64,000 bases of DNA, from the NCBI GenBank assembly GCA_905331475.1, contig CAJNYU010001939.1:1-64000 (forward strand), read 5' to 3'. Position 1 is the first letter of the stretch. Every line of letters starts with the position of its first letter. Below the pieces are notes generated by a model. The model was not told where the DNA came from. It searched no databases and saw only the letters and a list, made by a program, of their open reading frames with translations. Both the position numbers and the translations under genes were made by a program. The DNA comes from Rotaria socialis. Lineage: Eukaryota; Rotifera; Eurotatoria; Philodinida; Philodinidae. This document shows, one piece after another, positions 22,402 to 33,172 of this stretch.

Positions 22402-23455
22402 TAGGGGTGACCCTTTATCTTTATTTTCCTTTATACTAAAGGATAAAGATAAATGAATCTTTTATCTTTAAAAAATAAAGGTAAATGATTGAAAACGCAT
22501 CTATAATTGAGTTTTTACAGATAGATGGATCATTTACATTTAGAAAATAATGGGAAATGATTGAAAAAGAATCATAATTTATTTTCTAAAGATAAATGAT
22601 AAAGGACTCATTTATCTTTAGAAAATAAAACAAAACTAAAGGAATAAATGATTTTTATTTTCAAGCGATAATCGGGTGGAAAGTATTCTAGAATTGTAGA
22701 ACTCGTATTTGTGAATATTTTTATCACTGAGTCGATGTATTTTGGCTGAAAACAGGGATCTCTGAAATGAAATCAACTAGTACTACTTTACTAGTATTTA
22801 GTAGGGATGTACAGCTCAGACTCATTTTAGTGAGTGGTCATCAGTGACAACCAGCTATGGGGGTTGAATGAGTACGAGAGATTTTGAGGTTCGTAGCACT
22901 AGTTATAAAGAAGTAAAATTAACTACAGCTTTGGTTATTGACAACTGAAAACCCTCATGCTCACGATCACTCATTCGCGCTCATTTCAAAATGAGCGTGA
23001 GCTGTGCACCCCTAGTATTTAGGGGATTTCAGTTAGAAAAATATAGATTATATTAAAACTAGTAGCAATCTAAAATATAACCGAAAGGCACATAGATTTG
23101 TTCCGTTTTTAATCCCGATTCAGAATATGCTATTAGTTTTAATATAATCTATATTTTTCCAACTGATATCCCCTAAAAACTAGTAAAGCAGTACCAATTG
23201 ATTTCACTTCAGGGATCCCTGTTTTCAGTCAAAATACATCGACTCAGTGATAAGAATATTCACAAATACGGGTTCTACAATTCTAGAATACTTTCCACCC
23301 GATTATCGCTTGAAAATAAAAATGATTTATTCCTTTGGTTTTGCTTTATTTTCTAAAGATAAATGAGTCCTTTATCATTTACTTTCTCAAGATAAATTAT
23401 TCATTTATCTTTATCCTTTAGTATAAAGGAAAATAAAGATAAAGGGTCGCCCCTA
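22402..23455. mobile_element. Long palindromic (foldback) element
   Basis: Starts TAGGGGTGACCCTTTATC at 22402 and ends with its near complement at 23455. The arms stay complementary for about 400 bp each, including the AAAGATAAATGA-rich part, the block with GATAATCGGGTGGAAAGTATTC, and TATAGATTATATTAAAACTAG near the centre. The central non-palindromic spacer is roughly 23060-23130. No coding frame. The flanks are themselves weakly complementary, so the exact boundary is approximate. Confidence 0.65.
22802..23014. mobile_element. 213-bp hAT-type MITE inside the palindrome
   Basis: The ends TAGGGATGTACAGCTCA and TAGGGGTGCACAGCTCA (on the opposite strand) form terminal inverted repeats typical of hAT elements. 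They are flanked by an exact 8-bp target duplication GTATTTAG at 22794-22801 and 23015-23022, the length made by hAT transposases. No ORF of note. Confidence 0.8.
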
Positions 23456-23650
23456 TTCACATCGAATATCTTCAAGCTCGTTTTTTTCCGTCTATTCAAG
23501 TGGAATATGTCAGACTTGTTTTTCGTTCTGTTCCATTTATTCACTTGGAATATCTTCAAACTTGTTTTTCGTTTTGATAGCGGTTGCTTTTTTTTGGTTT
23601 TTTCCATTTATTCAAATGGAATATGTCAGACCTGTTTTTCGTTTTGATAA
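23456..23650 (+). repeat. Diverged tandem repeat, units about 40-70 bp
   Basis: Four imperfect units each begin ATTCA followed by (T/C)GGAATAT or similar and end in a (A/G)CTTGTTTTTCGTT-like block. They start directly at the right edge of the foldback element. The repeat creates a spurious minus-strand frame. Confidence 0.6.
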
Positions 23651-24311
23651 CGACTGTTTCGATTGACTTGTTCCTTTGTCTTGGAGAGGAGTATTATCAG
23701 TTCGTTTAGTAAATAATAAGGAAGCAGAAGTATTTTTTGTTGCGTAAGTAAAAATTCTGAATGATGTTACTCAGTGAATCCTGATGAAATCTTGAGAACA
23801 TGCTTTCTGAAAAGTAAAAAGAACTCTACTGTCTCTCGTTGTGAGTCGGCATAAGTGGAGGTCATCGATGGTATGTTGTTATGTGTCTAATATCGATCTC
23901 AAAGGATTACAATTCGTTTGAATCGCCTGTTTGCTGATTTTTAGTCGATTAGAAACAGAAAAAATCAACTGAAGTTGGTTGAAATCAGTGGCATTTGGAA
24001 ACAACCGTTGCTTCGATTATAACCGATTTCAGCTAATTAAAATCGATTCTGAATCAATTTAAAATCGATTATAATCATACACCTTTTCATCGATTACTAA
24101 CTGATTAGGAATTGATTACAATGAGTCTTAATCGATAATAATCGATTAGAACAGCGGAATAACTGTTTTTTCTGATTATAATCGATTAAAAGGTGTATGA
24201 TTATAATTAATTTTTAATCAAAACGGTAATCGATTTTAATCTGATTTTACCCCTATTTTTTTTCACATGGGAAAAGCGATTGAACACTTGGTGATGGTGA
24301 CCCTTCCTCGT

Positions 24312-25146
24312 TAGCGTAATATATCTTTTGATGGAGTTTACATTTTTTTAAACGTAATAATTAGCCTACAACTAAATATAATCAAGTTTTTCAGTAGCTT
24401 ATTCTTTTTAAATATCGAATTGTTTGAATATTTCTTAATTTTTCAAAAGTGATCGAACTTCATAGCATAGAAAAATAAAATATGATTATTGAATGCTATT
24501 TTTCGAACAATGATATCAATCGGCAGTTTCAATATAATGAAATGAAACCACATAAAACAACGGAAACCATCTTTACTTCTTATTGAAAACCTTTATTTGA
24601 TTCGCTATCCCATTATTGATCGACTTTCTGCACACACATTTTTTTTTCTTCATGTTTTTTTTCCTCTTAAGCAAGCCATGTGTTGTTTATACTCCATGTG
24701 CGAAAGGAATGAAAAAAAAATGAATGGATTTGTCTTTATTTTATTAATATTGATTTATAGCAGAACAGTATAAAAAATGCTTACTTATGAAATGTACACG
24801 AATTGCTTGACATATTAGTTGTCGAAAAAAACTTGTTTTTTCAAAGGGTGAGTGAGCAAATACTCGTCAAACATGATTTTTTGTTCTGTGAAAATTTCAG
24901 TAATTTATTTAGATTTAAATACGTAAAATAATTTTTTTCTTCTACTACCCAGTCTATTTTTCTTCTCCGCCAAAATAATCACAAAACAAAAAAGAAGTCG
25001 TAAGTAAATATTATTATATTTTTGCGTAGAGAGAAAAGTCTTTGGCGTTGTATCACATAGCAGACTGCTTGCTTCTTTTCTTTTTGCGACAAAAAATTTC
25101 GTTAAAATAAAAAAGATTAGCTTTTTTTTTTAGAAATTTTCGACAA
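24312..25146. other. Upstream region of the PARP-like gene
   Basis: AT-rich, with several A and T tracts. No TATA box could be singled out. Expected to hold the promoter and 5' UTR of the following gene. Confidence 0.35.
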
Positions 25147-28100
25147 ATGGCAAGCGAGAATAACGATGTGCAAAGTTTAAAACAATGTATACAATTAATG
25201 GTCACCGTTATTTCTGCTAACATTAGTAGCTTCGGAAAAAAAGCTAATGAACAACAACTATTAAATGATCTTCAAAACACAATAGAAAAAACATTCATTG
25301 AGAAGGCCAATTCATCTTTATCTTCTCAATGTAGAAACTATCTTTCGGACATATTAAATAGATATAATTATGACGCTGAAGACCAAGTTTTTTCTACGAA
25401 GTTTACCAGAGAAACCGTAGATCGTTTACTGCATGATTTGCAGGATATTTTAGCTTTAATTGATGCTTATCAAGCTGCATGGAATGGGAATGAGTCGATT
25501 GTAAAAGATTTTATTGAAAAATATCCAACATTAATAGATAAACCTAGTTTTTATGGAACAACTCTATTATATTCTGTAGCACGAAACAATCATATTAATT
25601 TAGTAAAATATCTTGTTGAAATTGGCAAATGTTCTGTGAACGTACAGAACGAAGATTATTCTGAAAGATCTAAAAAGTCATCAGCAAACGCGGCTGTTGG
25701 CTCGACAGCATTACATGCAGCTTGCTATCAGGGACATTTACAAATTGTGAAATATTTAATTCAACATGGAGCTGATTATTTTATAACCAATGCTATAAGT
25801 GAAACTCCAATTGACAATGGACTAACAAAACCTAATATTCAAAAGTTTTTTGCCGACTTTCTTCTTTCTACTTATTCAAGGGGTTCAGATATTATTCCAA
25901 AAAGAAGCATTCTTGAAGAAATTGAACGCAAACAAGAATATATCATTGATTGTTTTTGGGAATATAAACCAACGACTGATAACCGATGGTTTACGTTTTC
26001 ACCAGATGCATCATCGCGGCTTCAACAATCTTTAATAGTAGATTCTGATAAAATACTTATTACTGAAATCGATTTGAAAGCATCTCGAGATTCTCAAAAA
26101 ATCTCGATAATACAGTTTTTACTCAAACGAAAAAATGATCAACCAGAGAATTCGGCATGGGTTCGTTGTAGAGGCTCATCTCTCCTTAACTTCCGTTGTT
26201 ATTCACAATGGCAAATCTTGTTCATCAAACACCCAACCGGCGAAATAAAGCCTTCGCCTACAATCGAAATATTAGATATGAAACCAACTAAAATACGGTT
26301 AAATTCATGGTACAATATGGATAAGAAAAAAAATTTCTTATTGGAAAGAGCAATGAATTATCGACGAAAATATATCACTATTAATTTGGATTTCATCAAT
26401 AATGAACAAATAACATTCGATCTCGAAAATTTTATTTTCAATAATCAACAAGATACAGTTGGGGGTTTCTTAAGATGGGTCCCAAAATTCGTGTCCTGTG
26501 CTACGAAATTACCATTGACTAATAATTCTAAATTATCAGCTACTACTGATATAACATTACTTACTACTTCATATGTAAAACAAGCAAAACGCGATAATTT
26601 GATTCCCAGTGATGAAATCGATCAATATAGTCTAAAAAGCGATAATATTTTAAATGATGATATTTTGGATCTTTCAGATAAGGTTTGAATTTGAATCATT
26701 CGTCCTCAGTTGAGATTTTTCAGTCAAAATTAAACAGAACTTTTAGAAGATTCAGAAAACGATAGGGTGAACTGTACTTAGAGCGTAACAGACTCTAGGG
26801 AGTTATAGAGTTCATCAACATAATCAATACGAAGCTAATTTATGTAAGCAAGCTTTGACCAAAACAAGCAAGAGTCTTTCAGCGCTCAAAGCTACTGAAG
26901 TAATCTGATTTTGACCTTCCATAAAAAATAAGATCTCAAAGTAATTATCAATGCATGTATTAACTTAATTTATAGAATTGCGAATTAATAGAAATAGTTC
27001 TGAACATGATTTTTTAATATTTAAAAAAAATGTATGGATGCTTTATAAAAAAAAACGAAACTTAACTTGTGGTTTTGTTTCTGACTAGAAATCAAATCTA
27101 TCTACGTATAATTTTAACTATAACTTATATATGTCTTAAAGATTAATCAACAGGAAATCTATATTACAAATTTTTAACAGCTTCTCATATTCCATAGATT
27201 GCCTATAGAAAATTCGTCTCGTTTGTTAGATGAAAATGATCAAGTTACGTTCGAATTTTTTTTTTTTGAATTTGAAGAATCATTTGTTTTCTTTTCACAG
27301 CCAGTAATGAAGGAATATGGTTCGAATAAATTTATAAATGTTATCCAGGGTAATCTGCTGGAAGAAAAAGTAAGGTGAATTTTGTAAAGAATATATGTAG
27401 GTTGAACTTAGTTTAGACGGATGTTATTGTCATAAGTTCGTCGTCACAATATTTATTTGAAAGCGTTATGGATGTGGGTGGAAAATCTTTACGAATTGCT
27501 TACAATGCCAGGCACAAGCAAAATGCACACCAGCCAGTTATTAGTATCCCGACAGATGGCAAAATTACATCAAAAGCAGTTTATTTTGTTGATTGGCAAC
27601 CAAACGATAATCCTAAGCTACTTTGTCGATCTATTCAACACTTAGTTTCCAATGTAATAGAAACAGCAGCCAGTGAAAATTATAAAAGTATCGCATTTCC
27701 AGCGATTGGTTGTGGTCACTACGGATGTTCAGCTAGTCTCGTAGCACAAACATTTGTTAAACAAGTTGAAAAAGAATTAATTAACCATCCAATGATGATT
27801 TCATTTGTTATTCAAAAAGATAGACCAGAAGTTTATGATGAATTTCTACAGCAAATTGGTTCAGACGGACAAAAATTAGAAGCCTCAACACCGAAACGAA
27901 TGTTAATAAAAGTAGGCGAAGCTACACTAGAAATTATAAAAGGAGATATTACAAAACAAAATGTAAACATATTTACTTATCAATTCAAAGTAGTAGATTT
28001 TTTATTTTTTCGAATCATAGGCTCATGTTATTATTGGAAGTTCATCATCTGAAAATTTAAGATTAGCTTTAATCGATGCTGCAGGGACACAAGTCGAGAA

Positions 28101-29098
28101 TGCTTATAATGATGCCTATAGAGACAATCCAAATTCAATAATTATTACGACTCCAGGAGGCAATTTAGAATGTCAAAAAATATTTTTTCTGAAATGGGAG
28201 CCAAACAAAAATCCGGACATTCTGCGACAGTCAATCGTCGATCTCATCTGGAATGTTATTCAAAATACGATTTCACATGGTTTTACTTCGATCGCTTTTC
28301 CGGCTATTGGATGTGGCGAACACAGTTGTGCTGTTGATATTGTTGTTAAAACAATGATTAGAGAAATGAAACAACAAATGCAATCGAGAAGGTTAGCATG
28401 GCACGTTAAATTTATCGTTCAACCTAATCTACGCGACGTTTACGATGAATTTTGTAAGCAACTTCTCTCATTAAATAAAGAACCCATCGATTTTCAAGTC
28501 CCAACAACATGGGAAAGAGATGATGAAAATAACATACGGTTCAGTGTATTGCCCAAAACAAACGAATACAAAATGATTAAACACGGTTTTCATCAGTCAA
28601 TGGGAAATAAGTATCGTGAAATTATCAATATTGAACGTATTCAGAATGAACGATGGTTTATGCAATATTTGGCACATTCAAGAGATTTTTATAAACGATT
28701 AAATGAGAATACTGAAAAACAACTATATCATGGTTGTCCTGAAAGTGCAACGATTGCAATTATGGAAGACTGTTTTAATAGAAGTTTTGCTGGTGTTAAT
28801 GGTATTGTTATCACATTTGATATTTCCTAATCGAGATAGATTCGTTTCAGGTACAGCATATGGTGTTGGTGTTTATTTTTCATCGAATGCAGCTTATAGT
28901 CATGGCTTTGCTAAAGCGAATTCTAAAGGAGAACGATTCATGTTTGTAGCTCGTGTTCTGATTGGAAAAACAATCCAAGGAAATAGTTCAATGAAAACTC
29001 GACCTCTGGGCTTCGACTCAACAACAGATGGAAATCATATTTTCGTTACCTACCATGATGCACAAGCGTATGCTGAGTATTTAATTACATATAAATAA
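25147..29098 (+). CDS. Ankyrin-WWE-macro-macro-PARP protein
   Basis: Five exons: 25147-26682, 27301-27369, 27417-27962, 28021-28801, 28851-29098; phases close; 1059 aa. Residues ~1-110 are helical, ~110-230 carry ankyrin repeats (T-A-L-H-A-A-C-Y-Q-G-H-L), ~265-350 resemble a WWE fold (F-W-E-Y-K-P), ~520-690 and ~700-870 are two macrodomains, and ~880-1059 is a PARP catalytic domain. The catalytic triad reads His954 (L-Y-H-G), Tyr986 (G-V-Y-F) and, by alignment to PARP10/14, Ile1041. An H-Y-I triad predicts mono-ADP-ribosylation rather than polymer synthesis. Both macrodomains lack the usual N-A-A-N and G-G-G-V elements, having a serine run (542-545; 724-727) instead, so ADP-ribose binding may be lost. 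A canonical AATAAA overlaps the stop codon. Confidence 0.9.
26683..27300 (+). other. Long first intron of the PARP-like gene
   Basis: 618 bp from a weak donor GTTTGA to a strong acceptor TTCTTTTCACAG. The other introns of this gene are 47-58 bp. No element termini or ORF were recognised in it. Confidence 0.55.
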
Positions 29099-30092
29099 AT
29101 ACAAGACTTCAATTTTCTTTTATTTCTGGCTCCTACATAGTGTATTCTAGATGAGCATTTATTTTTTATATTTTTAAAAAAAGAATCATTTATTCTTTTA
29201 TTCAATCCATTGATTTTGAATGTAGCAACGCTGTCAAACCTATTTGAATCATTGAGAGAACACGAGAAAACTATGGTTTGTTTGGTTTTAAACCTCAAGT
29301 AATGAATTGCAATTTTCGTCACATATCTCAACTTCAATCCTATGAAATAAATGTATTTAATATAACAAAACGTCAAAGAGAACAGATAGAACACATCCAT
29401 CGTATACGAGGAATGTAAATATCTTTTTACTGTATGACACATCGGATCAACTTTTTCTTTTTATCCTATCAGCCATACGTTCCGGCTTGTGCGAAATGCT
29501 ACGATATAAAATCATATTGATCATATGAATGAATAGTACTGACAAGTGAATATATAGTGTACAAGAAGTTTGGTTCAAACTAAAAAAATGTGTCAGGTTC
29601 TTTTTATTGAAGCTAATAGTAATCGTGAGTAAAGGCACTTTCTGTTTTGTTAATAATTACCTCATGAAAAAAAGACCTTTGTATAGGTCGACTATCATCT
29701 CTAAAAATAGAATCAACACACTTAATTGTAATGTAGTGGATGTAGATGATGAAATATCTATTTCTCTCATGTAGGTGCAAAAGTCGTCCTCTGAGTTGTG
29801 TCATAAAAATTAATGAGGCAACTGACTAGCTGTGTTTTCTTCTGCCTACTTGTTTTCTGGATCACGTGTATGAGTGACTATATAAAAACTCGTGAGAGAT
29901 AGATGACATATCGATGCTCTTTATTTAACATATTGTACTAGGCGGCTATTCCATTGGCACAATCATCATTTCTTATTCATTGACAAATTATTCAATATAT
30001 TTCTATCTTTTCCCATTATCTGAGTCACAATTCCTGTATACAAAAGTTAATTAAAATCCACATTATATTCAGAGTATAGTGGCAAAACAAAT
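29099..30092. other. Spacer and GPCR upstream region
   Basis: About 1 kb. A TATATAAAA at 29879-29887 is a good TATA box candidate for the GPCR gene and would give a 5' UTR of about 180 nt. No other feature supported. Confidence 0.45.
29879..29887 (+). promoter_or_regulatory. Candidate TATA box of the GPCR gene
   Basis: TATATAAAA, about 210 nt upstream of the ATG. The distance requires a fairly long leader; not proven. Confidence 0.35.
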
Positions 30093-31205
30093 ATGCCGAA
30101 CGCTGCCACGAATACGAGCATTATTGATCATATTGTATTAGACGGTTCTATATTGACTTTATATTCATTGACGTTTGTTATTGGTGTTATTGGAAATCTA
30201 TTAGTGCTCAAAGTGATTTTCTATCAACGAAAGAAATGCTCTGGACGATCAAAAACTATTACGTCAACCTACCTGGCTCATTTAGCATTAACCGATCTAT
30301 TATCAGCTACAACAATTCCTTTACAATTTCTCTTTTGTTCATATTATTTATTGGAAAATTTTAAAATTTGCTCATTTCTATGCGTAATATTTAAATCCAT
30401 ACAAATTCTTTCGTACAATGTATCAATATTAACCATGGTCGTCATTGCAATAGATCGTTATCTATTAATACATTATCCACTTCAATCATCAAATAAACGT
30501 TTCGAACCGAAATATTCACTTTTAGTCGTATGGCTGTTAGCACTGCTCTATGCCATTTCATGTCTCCGGTGCATGAAGGTCTCAGAATATTTTCAATCAT
30601 CGCAAGAACTAATCGGTTGTCGAATTTTATTTGATACCCTACTGCCACACACCAGTTTTCTATTTCGTAAAATACGTGTAACCATAGCGGCTGTTTATTT
30701 TTATTTCATTCCATTATTGATAACAGCTTTCCTGTATATTTTATGTGTGCGTACCATTTCGGGAAGGCCATCTGTCGGAAATTCTAGTAAAACGCTGTTT
30801 AGCGAATCAAAGAAACGAACCATGAAAATGTTAATTATTCTTTTACTGGTTTTTGCAATTTGTTGGCTGCCGATTCAAATCATGAATTTAAAAGACTTTT
30901 ATTTACCGAGTCGTAAATCAATGTTTCATCCGTTAAACAAAAGAAAATGTAATGCATCCACAACATATTGTATATTCTACTGGATTGCTATTAGCAGTTG
31001 TTGCTATAATCCTTTTATATATAGTTGGTTGAATAAGAATTTTCGACGATCTCTACGAGTGCCATGCTGTTCAAAATACGATCAAAAACCGAGATGTGGT
31101 TCAAATGTTAATCAAGCATCAAATGTTTTTTATTCAACAAATTTTCAAAAGTTATTTTCAACGAAAGCGACAATTTCGACAGCAATCCTCATCAGCTATG
31201 AGTAA
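30093..31205 (+). CDS. Class A (rhodopsin-like) G-protein-coupled receptor
   Basis: Intronless, 370 aa, seven hydrophobic segments. Class A landmarks are in place: G34-N35 in TM1, L-A-L-T-D68 in TM2, Cys93 at the top of TM3 and Cys176 in loop 2 (the conserved disulphide), D121-R122-Y123 after TM3, C257-W-L-P260 in TM6 and N306-P-F-I-Y310 in TM7. An N-glycosylation site N7-T-S lies in the short extracellular N terminus. The TM3-4 and TM6 sequences look most like peptide receptors, but the ligand cannot be inferred. The C-terminal tail has Cys residues after TM7 that may be palmitoylated. AATAAA lies at 31653. Confidence 0.9.
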   Translation: MPNAATNTSIIDHIVLDGSILTLYSLTFVIGVIGNLLVLKVIFYQRKKCSGRSKTITSTYLAHLALTDLLSATTIPLQFLFCSYYLLENFKICSFLCVIFKSIQILSYNVSILTMVVIAIDRYLLIHYPLQSSNKRFEPKYSLLVVWLLALLYAISCLRCMKVSEYFQSSQELIGCRILFDTLLPHTSFLFRKIRVTIAAVYFYFIPLLITAFLYILCVRTISGRPSVGNSSKTLFSESKKRTMKMLIILLLVFAICWLPIQIMNLKDFYLPSRKSMFHPLNKRKCNASTTYCIFYWIAISSCCYNPFIYSWLNKNFRRSLRVPCCSKYDQKPRCGSNVNQASNVFYSTNFQKLFSTKATISTAILISYE

Positions 31206-31520
31206 ACGAAAGCATCTTTTTTTGCACCCTATTACAGCGTAACATTACAGAAAAGTATATGAAACATTACTAATATGCAAGCTGTACTAATCGATGGTCT
31301 CTACTTGAAATTAACAGTGGATACTTTGATATGTCTAGTGTAAAGCGAGGCATTGTTTCAAAGTTATTTTGGATATTTTTTCAAATCTATTGCACTTTGT
31401 ATCTATCCGCGCCAAGTTAATGTACCATGCATTTATTTCTTATACTTCATTGTTTATGTTCTTTCAAATATGGAAAAGAATGTCACGTTTACATCATTAA
31501 AACAAGAAATTCCTTTGCTT

Positions 31521-31740
31521 TAATAGCTTGAAAAAAAACCATATATATACTTGTCACCTGTTCTTCCTTCTAAAGTATCTCATGTAAAATATATTCTTCT
31601 ACATATGCCTATTTCTATGGTGTATTGTATTCTTATTGTAATATAATGTTGAAATAAATGTATATATAATTATATATATAAACAATCCTGGTGTTTGAAT
31701 AAATTAGTCCAGTAAAAATATTCTTTTTTTTATTCAAAAG
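31521..31740 (+). repeat. Direct repeat, copy A (GPCR 3' flank)
   Basis: This stretch (start TAATAGCTTGAAAA, includes the GPCR poly(A) signal AATAAA at 31653-31658) recurs in diverged form at about 32502-32725 in the same orientation. Shared blocks include ATATACTTGTCA, TAATATAATGTTGAA and TGGTGTT(T/C)GA. It looks like a partial tandem duplication of the GPCR 3' end. Confidence 0.55.
31653..31658 (+). terminator. poly(A) signal of the GPCR gene
   Basis: AATAAA, about 450 nt after the stop, within a TATA-rich tail. The distance is long for this window, so it is only probable. Confidence 0.4.
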
Positions 31741-33172
31741 TTTTTTAATATGGACTTCATAATTTGAGCAAAATCTATCAGGGGCTAATCACAGAGATAT
31801 TATGTTAATTGGCAATAAATTGCGTTCCCACGAACAATAATTGTAATCGACATTTAGGATTTTTTTTTGATGAGATGTGGAAGTTTCAGCTGAAAATTGT
31901 AAGAAACACTCACTATTTAGCCCATCGATTAATCACATAGTTCCTGATGTGAATTTTCTTGAATTTCACAAAAACCATGAAATTCGAAATGCAGTAAGCC
32001 GAGATTTGTTTTATCATCGATAGTCCTTGAAACAATGTTACTCCATCCAAGTAAGATCTTCCACACACAAAACACATATCCTATACATTTTGATTATGCT
32101 ACTACTACGCTTGATCAGTGTATAACGTAACTATCTCGCATGACTATGTAGATTATATTTCGTCTAGTTTTATGTCGAATGTTATAATTCTTGCGAAATA
32201 TTACACTAAGAAGACTCACACTTGAATAGTGTAAATATTGAAAAGGCCAATGTCTGACTGTTTACAACTTGATCCTTTGATGAAGTGTCTTATAATTTTC
32301 GGATAGCAGTTTTTCGGTTTTTATAAGATTTTACAAAACTATAATAATAGACAAAGATAGATATAGATAGAAGATCATGCATGCATTAACGTATAATCAA
32401 CACATCAGTAACGCCGCTTGTTGAAATCAAAACAATGACTTGTAGACACATCTAATATGGAGTGTTTTATAATTTGCCGACACCCTGTAATTTATTTGTT
32501 TCAATAGCTTGAAAAATATATACTTGTCATTTGCTCTTACTTCTAAAATATCACATGCAAAACGTATTTATTCCACTACGCATGTCTGTTTCTATAATTC
32601 ACTATATACTTAATATAATATAATGTTGAAGTACATGGTCCAAAAATCACATTTTTTTTAAAATTCAATTGAGAAAAATATGGTGTTCGACTGAATTTAT
32701 TCAGAAAAGGTTTTTTTTTTTAAATTGATCTTTTTCATAATATTCTATGTGCATGTACTAGAGAAATCTTATGGATCGATTTTGATATTATGTCTTCTTT
32801 AGCGTCGCTGATTTAATATAATTGCATATAGTAAAATGATAATAGCTTAGTTCAATTTAGCGAGCAACGAATTTCCCCTACATGATGGATAACGTTGATC
32901 ATTTTAATTCGTCTGAAAATTATTTTATCATTATTGAGGAAGTCAGTCGATTCTTTTAATAGTCTATTTCCATATAAATAAAGCAAAACAAAAATAATTA
33001 TATCATATTTATTACAAAATCTTCATATTCTAGTTTATCGACACAAGTTAATTTCGCAAAAACAAAACTCAAATATAATACAAATAAAGAATAGCCTGTA
33101 ATGAATAAAAATTCAAAAATTATAATAATCAATAAATAATAAGTTTAAAACAATGAAGAAATCATTCAGTCA
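31741..33172. other. Intergenic region between convergent genes
   Basis: Apart from repeat copy B no gene or element was recognised. The minus-strand gene to the right probably ends near the complement of TTTATT at 33008-33013 (AATAAA on its strand). Confidence 0.4.
32502..32725 (+). repeat. Direct repeat, copy B
   Basis: Diverged partner of 31521-31740 about 980 bp away. Its poly(A)-like site has decayed (GAAGTACATG in place of GAAATAAATG). No receptor coding sequence precedes it, so if it derives from a duplicated GPCR, the coding part is gone. Confidence 0.5.

Larger units (their letters stand above)
21113..24311. mobile_element. 3.2-kb non-coding inverted-repeat element with nested insertions
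   Basis: The ends are a long inverted repeat: ACGAGGGAGGGTCACC + AAGTGTTCAATCGCTTTT at 21113-21146 against its complement at 24272-24311, where six bases (ATCACC in this orientation) are added. TTA flanks both ends (a possible 3-bp target duplication). Just inside, both sides continue with CCCATGT(G)AAAAAAAAT and then a swarm of imperfect ATTATAATCGATT palindromes (21530-21860 and 23985-24240). Left-side continuity is broken by a 346-bp insertion. The middle holds the palindrome 22402-23455, itself split by a hAT-like MITE. There is no ORF for a transposase. Superfamily uncertain; TTA flanks would fit Harbinger-type elements. Confidence 0.65.

Noticed and set aside
23401..23607. Minus-strand Lys-rich ORF
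   Set aside because: Arises from the tandem repeat at 23456-23650 and the end of a foldback element.
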